Shown here: positions 16,432 to 26,789 of the stretch, piece after piece | How the letters are laid out: each line of letters starts with the position of its first letter | How positions within the stretch are numbered: the stretch's first letter is position 1 | Origin: an uncultured Flavobacteriales bacterium | Lineage (GTDB): Bacteria > Bacteroidota > Bacteroidia > Flavobacteriales > BACL11 | Reading direction: 5' to 3' | Assembly (NCBI GenBank): GCA_943789505.1 | Contig: CALSUJ010000001.1 | Location: 186,001-250,000 of the forward strand | Length of the DNA: 64,000 nt | Position numbers and translations under genes: made by a program | Notes under the pieces: model-generated | What the model was told of the DNA's origin: nothing | Seen by the model: the letters and a program-made list of their open reading frames with translations, nothing else | Databases searched by the model: none

Positions 16432-19400
16432 TTACTGGAGAATCAACTTCCTTTGTTCTGTTTTCCCATCATGCATTAGTTTTACAAAATAAATGCCTTT
16501 TGGCTGTTGGCTAAGGTCAATTTGCTGTAAGCCACCAGTAACGCTTTCTTTAATTACTAATCTCCCAAATGCAGTGTAAATCTCTACTTTCAAATCAGCA
16601 ACATCCGTTCGTATGCTAAACATTCCTTTAGTAGGGTTTGGGTAAATTGAAGTATGGAAATTCGTAACCTCATCCTCCAAGCCAATGATAATATTTTGGC
16701 CGTTAATGTTTACATTATCCATGAAAAAACGGTTTCCGTAATCATTTATCGCCACAAAACGGACCATAATGGTATCGCCATTCAATCCCCAATTACTGAG
16801 GTTAATGCTATCAGTTGCCCAACTTCCACAAGTAGGATACCAAGGGCTTCCTACATAGGCAGTAGTTTGTAAATCAGTACCAATTGCCCCATAAATAGAA
16901 TCCCAAGTGCTACCACAATCTGTTGAGATATCGATACGCAATCCATCATCATATCCTGCAGCATAACCCGAATAAGCATAGTCATAAGTCAACCAATTTT
17001 GAGCGCCTGTTCCTGCACCTAATTTTACTTTATTAGAAATTAAATATGCTTCCTTTCCATTTTCTTCAATGTAATAATGATTCACATAAGCAACCGTATT
17101 GGGTTGGCAATTGATCCCAGTATCCACAACAATACTTTGCCATGAAAAAGTGGCTGGTGGTGTTTCCCAACTAATAGGAGGGAAGTTTCCAGTATCAAAG
17201 CCCTCATATAAAGCAGTGGTATTGCTAATCGGAAAAACAGAATCAGTATAAGTAATAAAGTCCGTGTAGGTTTGAGTACTTGTCCCAAAAGCATCCGTTA
17301 CAGTTAAAGTAACAGCATAAGTTCCAGGGTTGCCGTACACTACAATTGGGTCTTCCAAATTTGAGGTGCTAGGCGTTCCTCCGGAGAAAGCCCATTGCCA
17401 AGTGGCACTACTTAAACGCACTGCCGAATGATCCACAAACTGAACCGTATCATTCATACAATTAACACTTAGTCTATCTGCAGCAATCTGTGCGGATGGA
17501 GGAGTGTTCTCATAAAGATAAATTTCATAAGCACTCCTGTTGGTTCCGTTTCTTAAAAGCCCTTCACGGTAATAAGGCACTAGCTGAGTGGAAAAAGTAC
17601 TTTTTGGTAAATTAACATCATAAATATCCCAATCAGTCATACTGTTGTTTCGGTAGTAAACTGCATCTCTTGTGCCGATATACACTCCACCATTACTCCC
17701 TCTTTGGTGTTCAATATTACTTGCATTTATGTTGTCAAGGGTAGGGGTACTCCAGTTGTCCCAAGTTGTCCCTCCATCTGATGATTTGAATACTTCATAG
17801 CCTTGCGCATCTTGCACGCCACCATACATACTGCACCTTGCAATCCAAAGTGTATTTGCATCATTACTACTGATGCTTATGTCATAAGGTATCCATGCTT
17901 GTCCATTAATATTAGTAGGGGTGATGTCTGTCCAAGTTTGCCCAGCATCATTAGTTCTGTAGATTTTTTTATCTCCCCACCAGCTTTCCCAAGTTGCAAC
18001 ATAAATTACATCAGGGTTGCTCCAAGCTACTTCCACTGAAGTTACTTTTTCGTTAAAATGATGTACTGCTGAATAAGAAGCACCATTGTTTTTAGAAAGC
18101 CAAAGGCTTGTGTCATTTCCAATATAATTCCAATTATAACATCTTGGGTCAAACTCCATTTGTGAGGATTCTCCAATAATATAAGATGCATTTGGTTTCT
18201 TGTCTAAAGAAAAAGTACTGATATCAATGGTTCTATCTCCCGAAAGTGTTTTTCCTCCATAATCAGAGTAAGAAACTCTGGGGCTGCCAAAGTTTACAAA
18301 CCCTCTTATCCCATCTCCACCATCCGTGCAAAGCCAATCATTCGTGTAGGTGTTTCCATCTTTTAATAGCGTTCCGTTATGATACGTTCCTCCTAACATT
18401 ACTTCTCCATCTTTAAATCCAGCTCCAAATCCCCAAAAGTCAGTCCCAGCAATTCCGTATTGTTTTTTATAAATACTATCTCCGGCATTATCCGAATAAA
18501 AGATTCCTCCATCACAAGCAAACCAAAGGTCATTACCAAAATAATTGATATCATGAATATCAGCATGTACATATCCTTTTTTATGAGGGGTGCTCCATTT
18601 TGAAGGGCAAGAAAAGCTCACTCCGTTATCAAACGATATCCAATGATTAACCCCGCCGACATGTATGATATCTGCATTTGTTGGATTTACAGCCAATGCT
18701 AAATCATAATAATATTGACCTCCATCATCTAAGCCAGTTGGTTGCCAACCCATCATATTGATGTTGTTGGTGTCTGGAGCTCCCGCAGGTTGAGGACCAC
18801 AGCATTGAAATGTCCAATTTTCTCCTTTATCATCACTTATATAAATTCCATAAAGACCACTTCCGCCATTTGCTTCTCCCGTTGCTAGTGCAACAATTTT
18901 ATTTGGTGCTGCAGGGCTAACTGCAATCTCAGTTCTTTTTTGATCATCCCCAGTTCCAGGATTAGGCCAGCCATTTGTGAAATTGATTAGTGTAATCCCA
19001 CCATCATCAGAGCGATAAAACTCAGTTTTATCTCCATTTTTCCTTATAAAATACATGGTGTCAGCTGAGTTAGGATGAAATTCAATTTCTAAAAATTCAC
19101 CACTCAATACTTGAGTGAAATTCAGCCCTCCATCCAATGAATTATATAATCCTTCATCAGAGGCTACAAAGAGCTCCATATTATTTGTTGGTTTTAGTTT
19201 TATGTCTTTAGTGGAATGGGAAAGGTTGGTAAAAGTGGCATCACCAATTATTGTCCAGTTTCCTCCTCCATCATTTGATTTATAAATCCCTCCATTCCCA
19301 CTTATATAGATAATTTCTGGGTTAGTAAAATCTATTTCAATTGCATATACTCCATTTAAAGCTAAGTCCGCAGTTATTAAATTCCAGTTTGCACCTTTAT

Positions 19401-19839
19401 CGATAGTTTTCCAAGCCCCAGCAGTTGCACTTCCTGCATATAAAATATTCGGGTTACTTACAGCTTGCTCTACAGTATAAACATGTGCTGCACCAGGAGC
19501 GTAACTTCTGCTTGCGGCATCTTTATCAAAATCCCAAGGACCAATACATTCCCATTGATTTGAACTTTTTGAACTAGTAGTGTTTGTCTTTGCATCAGAA
19601 AATCTACTTATACCTCTAAGCCATCTTTTGTAATATTGGGTGTGCTTATTTTTTACTAATTTATTCCTTTGATGATAGTTAGTATAAGCCTTAATGACTT
19701 CTCCTGCATCAGGATTTTCGTCATACATCAATTGTGACCAATTTGGTAAATTTTCAGAACTTGTAGTATACTTCATTTCCACTTGTGAAAAAACGGAAAG
19801 TTGGAACGTAATAAAAATTAGGAATAGTACTTTTTTCAT
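16432..19839 (-). CDS. T9SS-secreted beta-propeller/PKD protein (1135 aa)
   Basis: Large extracellular protein. Signal peptide at 1 to about 18 (VFSQ). Residues about 100-760 hold many sialidase/VPS10-like repeats with S-x-D-x-G-x-T/N-W motifs (for example SNDGGGNWT, SSDGGTTWDNW, TNDAGQTWTDI), which build beta-propellers. A PKD domain follows (about 780-870), then a jelly-roll-like stretch, and finally a type A T9SS sorting domain at 1056-1135 (SIYPNPTKGMFSI ... GIYFVKLMHDGK). It is likely cell-surface or secreted; ligand or enzyme activity is unknown. It starts just 3' of the metK terminator. Confidence 0.9.
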   Translation of the reverse strand: MKKVLFLIFITFQLSVFSQVEMKYTTSSENLPNWSQLMYDENPDAGEVIKAYTNYHQRNKLVKNKHTQYYKRWLRGISRFSDAKTNTTSSKSSNQWECIGPWDFDKDAASRSYAPGAAHVYTVEQAVSNPNILYAGSATAGAWKTIDKGANWNLITADLALNGVYAIEIDFTNPEIIYISGNGGIYKSNDGGGNWTIIGDATFTNLSHSTKDIKLKPTNNMELFVASDEGLYNSLDGGLNFTQVLSGEFLEIEFHPNSADTMYFIRKNGDKTEFYRSDDGGITLINFTNGWPNPGTGDDQKRTEIAVSPAAPNKIVALATGEANGGSGLYGIYISDDKGENWTFQCCGPQPAGAPDTNNINMMGWQPTGLDDGGQYYYDLALAVNPTNADIIHVGGVNHWISFDNGVSFSCPSKWSTPHKKGYVHADIHDINYFGNDLWFACDGGIFYSDNAGDSIYKKQYGIAGTDFWGFGAGFKDGEVMLGGTYHNGTLLKDGNTYTNDWLCTDGGDGIRGFVNFGSPRVSYSDYGGKTLSGDRTIDISTFSLDKKPNASYIIGESSQMEFDPRCYNWNYIGNDTSLWLSKNNGASYSAVHHFNEKVTSVEVAWSNPDVIYVATWESWWGDKKIYRTNDAGQTWTDITPTNINGQAWIPYDISISSNDANTLWIARCSMYGGVQDAQGYEVFKSSDGGTTWDNWSTPTLDNINASNIEHQRGSNGGVYIGTRDAVYYRNNSMTDWDIYDVNLPKSTFSTQLVPYYREGLLRNGTNRSAYEIYLYENTPPSAQIAADRLSVNCMNDTVQFVDHSAVRLSSATWQWAFSGGTPSTSNLEDPIVVYGNPGTYAVTLTVTDAFGTSTQTYTDFITYTDSVFPISNTTALYEGFDTGNFPPISWETPPATFSWQSIVVDTGINCQPNTVAYVNHYYIEENGKEAYLISNKVKLGAGTGAQNWLTYDYAYSGYAAGYDDGLRIDISTDCGSTWDSIYGAIGTDLQTTAYVGSPWYPTCGSWATDSINLSNWGLNGDTIMVRFVAINDYGNRFFMDNVNINGQNIIIGLEDEVTNFHTSIYPNPTKGMFSIRTDVADLKVEIYTAFGRLVIKESVTGGLQQIDLSQQPKGIYFVKLMHDGKTEQRKLILQ

Positions 19840-19849
19840 ATAGTTAAGG

Positions 19850-19877
19850 AAAAAAAAGGCCGCATAATTGCGACCTT
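19850..19877 (-). terminator. Intrinsic terminator of metK
   Basis: On the minus strand AAGGTCGCA-ATTA-TGCGGCCTT (one G-U pair) is followed by eight T. It ends about 10 bases before the ATG of the T9SS protein gene, separating the two transcripts. Confidence 0.9.
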
Positions 19878-19894
19878 AAAATAGTATTTTTTTA

Positions 19895-21154
19895 TTATAA
19901 CCCAAAAGCAGATTTCACTTGTTCTTGGCAATCTAATTTTTCCCAAGTAAAAGTTTCTACTTCAAATTCTTTTTCTTCTTTTCCAACTAAAAATTTAACA
20001 GTTTTAATTTCAGAATTTCTTCCCATATGTCCATAAGCTGCTGTTTCGGAGTATATAGGATTTTTTAACTTTAAACGGCTGATAATTGAAGCGGGTTTTA
20101 AGTTGAAACAAGGCATTTCTTTTACTATTTCAGCAATCTTACCATCTGTTAAATTTACTTTTGAAGTACCGTAAGTGTCTACAAAAATTCCCATTGGCTC
20201 AGCTACACCAATAGCATAACTTACCTGTACCAATATCCGCTCAGCTATACCAGCAGCTACTAGGTTTTTTGCAATATGACGAGTAGCGTAAGCTGCCGAT
20301 CGGTCAACTTTACTTGGGTCTTTGCCTGAAAAAGCACCACCACCATGCGCTCCTTTCCCACCATAAGTGTCTACAATAATTTTTCTTCCAGTTAATCCTG
20401 TATCTCCGTGAGGGCCTCCAATTACAAACTTTCCAGTAGGATTTACATGGTATTTTTCTTCTCCGAATAAAGCAGTATTTTCAGCAGATAATTGAGCTTT
20501 AATCTTTGGAATTAATAAGTTTCTTACATCAGCCTCAATTTGTTGTTGCATAGGTTTTTCATCAGCAAAATCATCATGTTGCGTAGAAACAACAATATCA
20601 GTAATTCTTTTAGGCGTATGGTCATCATTGTACTCTAAAGTAACTTGCGATTTAGAGTCTGGACGCAAGTAAGTCATTTCTGTTCCTGCTTTACGAATTG
20701 CCGCTAATTCAATCAATATTTTATGGGAAATATCTAAAGCCAAAGGCATTAGGTTTTCTGTTTCATCGGTTGCATATCCAAACATCATTCCCTGATCTCC
20801 TGCACCTTGCTCTTTATTCAGCCCTTCTCCTTCAACTACTCCTTGTCTAATGTCAGCTGATTGTTCGTGTATTGCTGAAATAACACCACAGCTATCAGCA
20901 TCAAATTGATATTCTGATTTTACATATCCAATCTTACGAATTACCTCACGCGCTACTTTTTGTACATCTACATAGCCTTCTGTTTTTACCTCTCCGCTTA
21001 GTACTGTTAATCCTGTAGTTACTAGCGTCTCGCAAGCTACTTTTGAGTGGGGGTCTTGGGCTAAAAAATTATCTAATAATGCATCCGAAATTTGGTCGGC
21101 TACTTTGTCTGGGTGTCCTTCTGAAACGGACTCTGACGTGAAATAATATGACAT
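19895..21154 (-). CDS. metK: S-adenosylmethionine synthetase
   Basis: Makes SAM from methionine and ATP. The N-terminal [20 protein letters not shown], the [15 protein letters not shown]-site loop, [21 protein letters not shown] and [19 protein letters not shown] are all intact in 419 aa. The start ATG follows AAGAAG directly. A long leader (about 120 bases) contains a SAM-II-like riboswitch, so the product should repress its own gene. Divergent to metH, the next enzyme back in the methionine cycle. Confidence 0.98.
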   Translation of the reverse strand: MSYYFTSESVSEGHPDKVADQISDALLDNFLAQDPHSKVACETLVTTGLTVLSGEVKTEGYVDVQKVAREVIRKIGYVKSEYQFDADSCGVISAIHEQSADIRQGVVEGEGLNKEQGAGDQGMMFGYATDETENLMPLALDISHKILIELAAIRKAGTEMTYLRPDSKSQVTLEYNDDHTPKRITDIVVSTQHDDFADEKPMQQQIEADVRNLLIPKIKAQLSAENTALFGEEKYHVNPTGKFVIGGPHGDTGLTGRKIIVDTYGGKGAHGGGAFSGKDPSKVDRSAAYATRHIAKNLVAAGIAERILVQVSYAIGVAEPMGIFVDTYGTSKVNLTDGKIAEIVKEMPCFNLKPASIISRLKLKNPIYSETAAYGHMGRNSEIKTVKFLVGKEEKEFEVETFTWEKLDCQEQVKSAFGL

Positions 21155-21187
21155 CTTCTTAAATTTTAAGTTTACAATTTATTTTAA

Positions 21188-21262
21188 GCAAGATTTGGCG
21201 AATAAGCGCTAAAGGAAATACTGTTTTAGCATTTTTTTTAGTGGTTGCAATAGGCCAAATCT
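21188..21262 (-). repeat. Inverted repeat in the metK leader, candidate anti-aptamer
   Basis: Minus-strand AGATTTGGC (21262-21254) is perfectly complementary to GCCAAATCT (21196-21188), and inside it GCTAAA (21230-21225) pairs with TTTAGC (21213-21208). Both left arms are conserved parts of the SAM-II-like aptamer, so this hairpin and the ligand-bound pseudoknot cannot coexist. It is probably the expression platform; which state turns metK off is not resolved. Confidence 0.6.
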
Positions 21263-21273
21263 ATCCACTTTAC
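21221..21273 (-). ncRNA. SAM-II-like riboswitch in the metK leader
   Basis: The minus-strand RNA shows the SAM-II order of elements. P1 5' arm GUGG (21268-21265) pairs with CCAC (21244-21241). Between the arms are the conserved AGAUUU and UAUUGCAA blocks, and the 3' tail is A-rich ending in GCUAAA (21230-21225), as in the metX/SAM-II consensus (GAUUU ... UAUUGCAA ... GCUAAA). A -7 box at 21285-21278 places the transcription start just 5' of P1. The gene behind it is metK, which fits SAM feedback. The class call is from memory of the consensus; a covariance-model search would settle it. Confidence 0.8.
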
Positions 21274-21277
21274 TTTG

Positions 21278-21285
21278 CAAATTTA
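21278..21285 (-). promoter_or_regulatory. -7 box of metK
   Basis: TAAATTTG on the minus strand. Transcription would start near 21273, giving a 5' leader of about 120 bases that begins at the SAM-II-like aptamer. No clear -33 box. Confidence 0.6.
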
Positions 21286-21342
21286 TAAAATTTTTTAAAA
21301 TTGCTACTCATTTTTGTTTTTTTTGTCTTTATTTGTATCATA

Positions 21343-21440
21343 CTTATCAAGAAAGACGGAGGGATGGGCCCTTTGATGTCTTGGCAACCTTGTAAATACA
21401 AGGTGCCAAATCCCACTCCATTAATGGAGGAAGATGAGCG
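21343..21440 (+). ncRNA. SAM-I (S-box) riboswitch upstream of metH
   Basis: The S-box core is clear: P1 cttatc (21343-21348) pairs with gatgag (21433-21438), the conserved ggagggatgggccc, gatg, ggcaacc and ggtgcca ... atccc blocks follow in order, P3 is cctt-gtaaata-caagg, P4 is ctcca-ttaa-tggag, and the aptamer ends in ggaagatgag. It sits 49 bases before the metH ATG. Downstream, CCCACCCT (21455-21462) followed by a T-rich tract could pair with AGGGATGGG (21360-21368) of P2, suggesting a competing structure. No clean promoter box is seen; the T-rich stretch at 21311-21335 is the likely place. Confidence 0.93.
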
Positions 21441-21488
21441 GAATATATAAATTTCCCACCCTATCTTTTTTGTTAAGTCTTATTAATT

Positions 21489-24400
21489 ATGATACATAAG
21501 ATAGAACAATTGCTAATGAATAGAATCCTTGTACTTGATGGTGCAATGGGAACTATGATTCAAAGATATACGCTTACTGAAGAAGATTTTAGAGGTGAAC
21601 AATTCAAAAATCATACTTGTGATTTAAAGGGAAATAATGATTTACTATCGATTACACGACCTGATATTGTCAAAGCAATTCATAAAGAATATTTGGATGC
21701 TGGAGCTGATATTATTGAAACGAATACTTTTAGTGGAACTAGCATTGCACAAGCTGACTACAGTTTAGAATCATCTGTTTATGAGTTGAATTTCAAATCA
21801 GCTAAAATAGCTAAGGATGTAGCTATTGCTTGTTCAACAAGTGATAAGCCAAGATTTGTGGCTGGTGCTATTGGTCCTACAAATCGAACAGCTTCTATTT
21901 CTCCTGATGTAGATAATCCAGCATTCAGGCATATTACTTTTGATCAATTGAAGGAAGCTTATACTGAGCAAGTAAATGCTTTGATTGATGGGGGAGTAGA
22001 CTTATTATTAGTAGAAACTGTATTTGATACCCTTAATTGTAAAGCAGCATTATTTGCTATTGAGGATGTATTTGAGTCAAATGGCAAAAGAATTCCTATT
22101 ATGGTTTCTGGAACTATTACGGATGAAAGTGGAAGAACACTTTCTGGTCAAACTGCAGAAGCGTTTTTAAATTCTATTTCACATATTCCACTGCTGAGTG
22201 TTGGTTTTAATTGTGCTCTGGGTACAAAAGCCATGCGTCCTTATGTGAGAGAATTAGCAAAAAAAGCACCCTTTTTTGTTAGTGCATATCCCAATGCAGG
22301 ATTACCCAATGAAATGGGAGAATATGATGAAAGCCCAGAAGCAATGGGAGATCAATTAGAAGATTTTATGCAAAACGCTTTGGTTAATATTGTTGGAGGC
22401 TGTTGCGGTACAACTCCTGAGCATATTGCCGATTTTGTACGCATTGCTAAAAAATATAAAGCAAGAGAAATACCAGAACTTAAAAAAGCCATGCGTTTGA
22501 GTGGATTGGAAGCTGTCACCATTTCCCAAGAGAGTAATTTTGCAAATATTGGTGAGCGTACCAATGTGATGGGTTCTAAAAAATTTAAGAGATTAATCAA
22601 AGATGATAATCTTGAAAAAGCACTTGAAGTAGCATTGCATCAGGTAGAAGGTGGAGCGCAGGCTATTGATGTTAATATGGATGACGGAATGTTAGAGGGA
22701 GAGGAGTGCATGACACATTTCTTAAATTTAATTGCCTCTGATCCTGATATTTCTAGAGTACCTATTATGGTGGATTCTTCCAAATGGCATATAATTGAAG
22801 CAGGCTTGAAATGTACACAAGGAAAAGGAATCGTTAATTCTATTTCTTTAAAAGAAGGAGAGGAAGTTTTTAAACAACATGCCAAAACCATTTTGAAATA
22901 TGGAGCTGCTGTGGTTGTTATGGCTTTTGATGAAAAAGGGCAAGCTGCCGATTATAAAGAAAAAATTCGAATTTGTAAAAGAGCTTATCATATCCTAGTA
23001 GATGAGATTGGTTTTCCTGCAGAGGATATTATTTTTGATCCAAATATATTAACAGTAGCAACTGGAATTGATGAGCATAATAATTATGCAGTTGATTTCT
23101 TCAAGGCTACTAAATGGATAAAAGAAAACTTACCTTATGCCAAAGTAAGTGGAGGTGTAAGTAATGTTTCCTTTTCATTCAGAGGTAATAATATAGTCCG
23201 TGAGGCTATGCATTCTGCCTTTTTGTTTCATGCTATTAATAATGGTATGGATATGGGAATTGTAAATGCAGGAATGATTGAGGTGTATGAAGATATTCCT
23301 AAATATTTATTGAAAGCTGTTGAAGATGTACTACTCAATAAAGATGATGGAGCTACTGAACGTTTGGTTGATTTGGCAGATAATATTAAGGGAGAAGGAA
23401 AGAAAAGAGTTGAGGATTTGTCTTGGAGAGAACAATCAGTTGAAGGTAGATTGTCACACGCTTTAGTAAAAGGAATAGTTGCTTTTATTGAACAGGATAC
23501 TGAAGAGGCACGCTTAAAATCAGTTCGACCTTTGGATGTAATTGAAGGGCCCTTAATGGATGGAATGAGTGTAGTAGGAGAGCTTTTTGGAGCCGGAAAG
23601 ATGTTTTTACCTCAAGTAGTGAAAAGTGCAAGGGTAATGAAAAAAGCGGTTGCTGTTCTTACTCCTTTTATTGAAAAAGAAAAAATAGCAAGTAGTAAGG
23701 CGGGTAAAATTCTCTTGGCTACCGTAAAGGGAGATGTTCATGACATAGGAAAGAATATTGTAGGTGTAGTTTTGGGCTGTAATAATTATGAAATTATTGA
23801 TTTGGGAGTAATGGTCCCTGCTAATAAAATTTTGGAAGAAGCCATAAAAAATGAAGTTGATGTGATTGGATTAAGCGGGTTAATTACCCCTTCATTGGAC
23901 GAAATGATAGATGTTGCTAAGGAAATGCAAAGAAATAACTTTAAAGTACCACTCATGATTGGTGGAGCTACAACATCTAAGATTCATACAGCAGTAAAAG
24001 TTAACGAGCATTACAATAACAATACGGTTGTTCATGTATTAGATGCTTCTAAAGCAGTTGGAGTAACGAGTAAATTATTAGGTAAAGAAAAAGCGAATTT
24101 TAGAATTTCCGTTACTGAAGAATATGAAACGATTAAGGATAATTATTTAAACAGAAAGTCGGATAAAGAATATCTAAGTATTGGAAAGGCAAGAGAGAAT
24201 GCGATTGTAACAGATTGGGAAAATGCGACTATTCCTGCTGCCAATGAGTTGGGTGTGCAAGTTTTTGAAAATATTGATATTGCAACTATTCGTAATTATA
24301 TTGACTGGACACCTTTCTTTTTTACTTGGGAGATGCGTAAAAAATACCCAGATATTTTGAAGGATGAGTTATTTGCTGAACAAGCAAATCAGTTAATGAA

Positions 24401-25124
24401 TGATGCTAATGCAATGTTAGATAATATCATTAAAAATAATTGGTTACAAGCCAAAGCAGTTATTGGTGTTTGGCAAGCAAATTCAGATGGTGATGATGTG
24501 CATTTATTTGAAAACGGAAAGCAAATTTCTACTTATAATTTTTTACGTCAGCAAGGAAAAAAGAGTAAAAGTAATAGATGTTTGGCTGATCTTGTTGCAC
24601 CACTTACTACAGGTAGGAAAGATTATATGGGGTCCTTTGTATGTACTGCAGGGCTGGGAATTGAAAAGCAATTGGCTGTTTATGAAAAAGATCATGATGA
24701 CTATAATAGTATTATGTTAAAAGCGATTGCGGATAGATTAGCTGAAGCACTTACCGAATATATGCATGAAAAAATTAGGAAAGAAATTTGGGGATATGCA
24801 GCTGATGAACAGTTTGAGAATAAAGATTTGATAAAGGAAGAGTATAAAGGAATCCGACCAGCTCCTGGCTATACCGCTTGCCCTGATCATACTGAAAAAT
24901 TAAAAATATTTGAGTTATTAAATGCTGAAAAAAGTATAAATGTAAGCCTTACTGAAAGCATGGCTATGAGTCCTAATGCTAGTGTAAGTGGTTATTATTT
25001 TGCACATGCTGATGCTAAATATTTTAGTGTTGGAAAAGTACAAGATGACCAAATTGAAGATTATGCAAAACGAAAAAATATGAGTGTAGAACAAGTGGAA
25101 AAGTGGCTCCGCTCAAACATATAA
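21489..25124 (+). CDS. metH: Cobalamin-dependent methionine synthase, full length
   Basis: Methylates homocysteine using methyl-tetrahydrofolate and B12. All four modules are in one 1211-aa chain: homocysteine domain (1 to about 325; [10 protein letters not shown], zinc cysteines in GFNCALG and [10 protein letters not shown] at about 305), pterin domain (about 345-620; [19 protein letters not shown]), B12 cap and binding domain (about 640-880; [12 protein letters not shown] with the lower-ligand His at about 751, and GLSGLITPS), and the SAM-binding reactivation domain (about 900-1211; [15 protein letters not shown]). Preceded by a SAM-I riboswitch and followed after 9 bases by metF, which supplies its methyl donor. 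Confidence 0.98.
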   Translation: MIHKIEQLLMNRILVLDGAMGTMIQRYTLTEEDFRGEQFKNHTCDLKGNNDLLSITRPDIVKAIHKEYLDAGADIIETNTFSGTSIAQADYSLESSVYELNFKSAKIAKDVAIACSTSDKPRFVAGAIGPTNRTASISPDVDNPAFRHITFDQLKEAYTEQVNALIDGGVDLLLVETVFDTLNCKAALFAIEDVFESNGKRIPIMVSGTITDESGRTLSGQTAEAFLNSISHIPLLSVGFNCALGTKAMRPYVRELAKKAPFFVSAYPNAGLPNEMGEYDESPEAMGDQLEDFMQNALVNIVGGCCGTTPEHIADFVRIAKKYKAREIPELKKAMRLSGLEAVTISQESNFANIGERTNVMGSKKFKRLIKDDNLEKALEVALHQVEGGAQAIDVNMDDGMLEGEECMTHFLNLIASDPDISRVPIMVDSSKWHIIEAGLKCTQGKGIVNSISLKEGEEVFKQHAKTILKYGAAVVVMAFDEKGQAADYKEKIRICKRAYHILVDEIGFPAEDIIFDPNILTVATGIDEHNNYAVDFFKATKWIKENLPYAKVSGGVSNVSFSFRGNNIVREAMHSAFLFHAINNGMDMGIVNAGMIEVYEDIPKYLLKAVEDVLLNKDDGATERLVDLADNIKGEGKKRVEDLSWREQSVEGRLSHALVKGIVAFIEQDTEEARLKSVRPLDVIEGPLMDGMSVVGELFGAGKMFLPQVVKSARVMKKAVAVLTPFIEKEKIASSKAGKILLATVKGDVHDIGKNIVGVVLGCNNYEIIDLGVMVPANKILEEAIKNEVDVIGLSGLITPSLDEMIDVAKEMQRNNFKVPLMIGGATTSKIHTAVKVNEHYNNNTVVHVLDASKAVGVTSKLLGKEKANFRISVTEEYETIKDNYLNRKSDKEYLSIGKARENAIVTDWENATIPAANELGVQVFENIDIATIRNYIDWTPFFFTWEMRKKYPDILKDELFAEQANQLMNDANAMLDNIIKNNWLQAKAVIGVWQANSDGDDVHLFENGKQISTYNFLRQQGKKSKSNRCLADLVAPLTTGRKDYMGSFVCTAGLGIEKQLAVYEKDHDDYNSIMLKAIADRLAEALTEYMHEKIRKEIWGYAADEQFENKDLIKEEYKGIRPAPGYTACPDHTEKLKIFELLNAEKSINVSLTESMAMSPNASVSGYYFAHADAKYFSVGKVQDDQIEDYAKRKNMSVEQVEKWLRSNI

Positions 25125-25133
25125 AATGACATT

Positions 25134-26087
25134 ATGAAAGTAACGGAACATATTAAAAACGCAAAGAAAACATTATTTTCTTTTGAAATATTACCCCCTT
25201 TAAAAGGAATAAGCATACAATCTATTTATACTTCTTTAGACCCTTTAATGGAATTTAATCCTTCATTTGTTGATGTAACGTATCATAGGGAGGAGTTTGT
25301 ATATAAGAAAAGAGCTGATGGATTGTTAGAGAGAAGATCAGTAAGAAAACGCCCAGGTACAGTGGGAATTTGTGCCGCTATTATGAATAAATATCAAGTG
25401 GATACTGTACCTCATATTATCTGTGGAGGCTTTAGTAAGGAGGAAACTGAAAATGCGTTAATTGATTTGGATTTTTTAGGAATTGATAATGTTTTGGTGC
25501 TAAGGGGTGATCCTATAAAGTCAGAGACTTATTTTTCTGCTGAGCAAGATGGGCATAAATATGCTTCAGAATTATTAGGGCAAGTAAACGAGATGAATAA
25601 TGGAATATATTTAGATGAGGATTTAAAAAATTCTGCTCCTACTGATTTTTGTATAGGAGTGGCAGGTTATCCTGAGAAACATTTTGAAGCACCCAATATG
25701 CGCTCAGATATTCATTTTTTAAAAAAGAAAGTAGAGGCGGGAGCTGATTATATTGTTACTCAAATGTTTTTCGACAATCAGCAGTATTTTGATTTTGTAA
25801 ACTTATGTCGAGAAAATGATATTACTATTCCAATTATTCCTGGGATTAAGCCCATGTCAACTAAAAAGCAATTAACACTATTGCCACAAAGATTTCACCT
25901 GAATGTTCCTAATCCCTTAGTGGATCAGGTGCTAAAGTGTAAAACGAATGAAGCAGTAAGGCAAGTTGGGGTAGAGTGGGCAATACAACAAACGAAAGAA
26001 TTAATTGAATTTGGGGCCCCTTGTATTCACTTCTATTCCATGGGGAAATCGGACAATGTGCAAAAAATTGTTGGGAGTTTTGCTTAG
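25134..26087 (+). CDS. metF: Methylenetetrahydrofolate reductase
   Basis: Flavoenzyme making 5-methyl-THF for MetH. The TIM-barrel motifs SFEILPP near the start, DVTYHREE, VLRGDP, and the ADYIVTQMFFDN stretch are present. Length 317 aa is normal. It follows metH by 9 bases and is probably under the same SAM-I control. Its last 4 bases overlap, tail to tail, the minus-strand ABC ATPase gene. Confidence 0.96.
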   Translation: MKVTEHIKNAKKTLFSFEILPPLKGISIQSIYTSLDPLMEFNPSFVDVTYHREEFVYKKRADGLLERRSVRKRPGTVGICAAIMNKYQVDTVPHIICGGFSKEETENALIDLDFLGIDNVLVLRGDPIKSETYFSAEQDGHKYASELLGQVNEMNNGIYLDEDLKNSAPTDFCIGVAGYPEKHFEAPNMRSDIHFLKKKVEAGADYIVTQMFFDNQQYFDFVNLCRENDITIPIIPGIKPMSTKKQLTLLPQRFHLNVPNPLVDQVLKCKTNEAVRQVGVEWAIQQTKELIEFGAPCIHFYSMGKSDNVQKIVGSFA

Positions 26088-26785
26088 GCTGTCAATTTCC
26101 TAAAATGTTCCTCTAGGTCAATGTTGTTCTTTTGATAATTAGAGATGAGTTGGTCGTCAACAATTTTCCCTTTATTGATAATAATTACTCGGTTACACAT
26201 TTTATCCACTTCCTGCATAATGTGTGTGGATAGTAATACCGTTTTATCTTTCCCTACTTCTTTTATTAGGTTTCTTATTTCCACCAATTGATTAGGATCT
26301 AAACCTGTGGTTGGTTCGTCTAAAATCAAAATTTCAGGATTATGAATTAGTGCAGCTGCTAAACCAACTCTTTGTTTAAATCCTTTGGAAAGTTCTCCTA
26401 TTTTTTTACTTTGTTCAGGAGTTAATCCAGTTTGCTGAATAATTTTTGCAATCCGATTATTAAGGTTTTCTACCTTATAAATTTCACCTACAAATGCTAG
26501 GTATTCTTTAATGTACATATCAGTATAAAGCGGATTATGCTCAGGAAGATAACCAATTTTTGATTTTACTTTTAAGTCGTACTTTTCAGTGTCTAAAGCA
26601 CAAACTTGTACTTTGCCACTGTCTTGCTGTAAATAGCAAGTTATGATTTTCATAAGTGTTGATTTCCCTGCTCCATTTGGACCTAAAAAACCAACTACTT
26701 CTCCTTTTTTTAGTGAAAAGGAAACATCAGTAAGTGCTTGTTGATTTCCGTAAAACTTATTGACTTTATTGATGCTTATTGACAT
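26084..26785 (-). CDS. ABC transporter ATPase, GldA-like
   Basis: ABC ATPase of 233 aa. Walker A GPNGAGKST (35-43), Q-loop region GYLPEHNPLYTDM, signature LSKGFKQRVGLA, Walker B ILILDEPTTGLDP and the switch His in STHIM. The sequence resembles GldA of the gliding-motility transporter and the CcmA-like group, but it is shorter than GldA (about 300 aa) because the C-terminal extension is missing. No permease gene (gldF/gldG) is adjacent. The ATG follows a -7 box by 4 bases, so the mRNA should be leaderless. Confidence 0.9.
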   Translation of the reverse strand: MSISINKVNKFYGNQQALTDVSFSLKKGEVVGFLGPNGAGKSTLMKIITCYLQQDSGKVQVCALDTEKYDLKVKSKIGYLPEHNPLYTDMYIKEYLAFVGEIYKVENLNNRIAKIIQQTGLTPEQSKKIGELSKGFKQRVGLAAALIHNPEILILDEPTTGLDPNQLVEIRNLIKEVGKDKTVLLSTHIMQEVDKMCNRVIIINKGKIVDDQLISNYQKNNIDLEEHFRKLTA

Positions 26786-26789
26786 AGGG

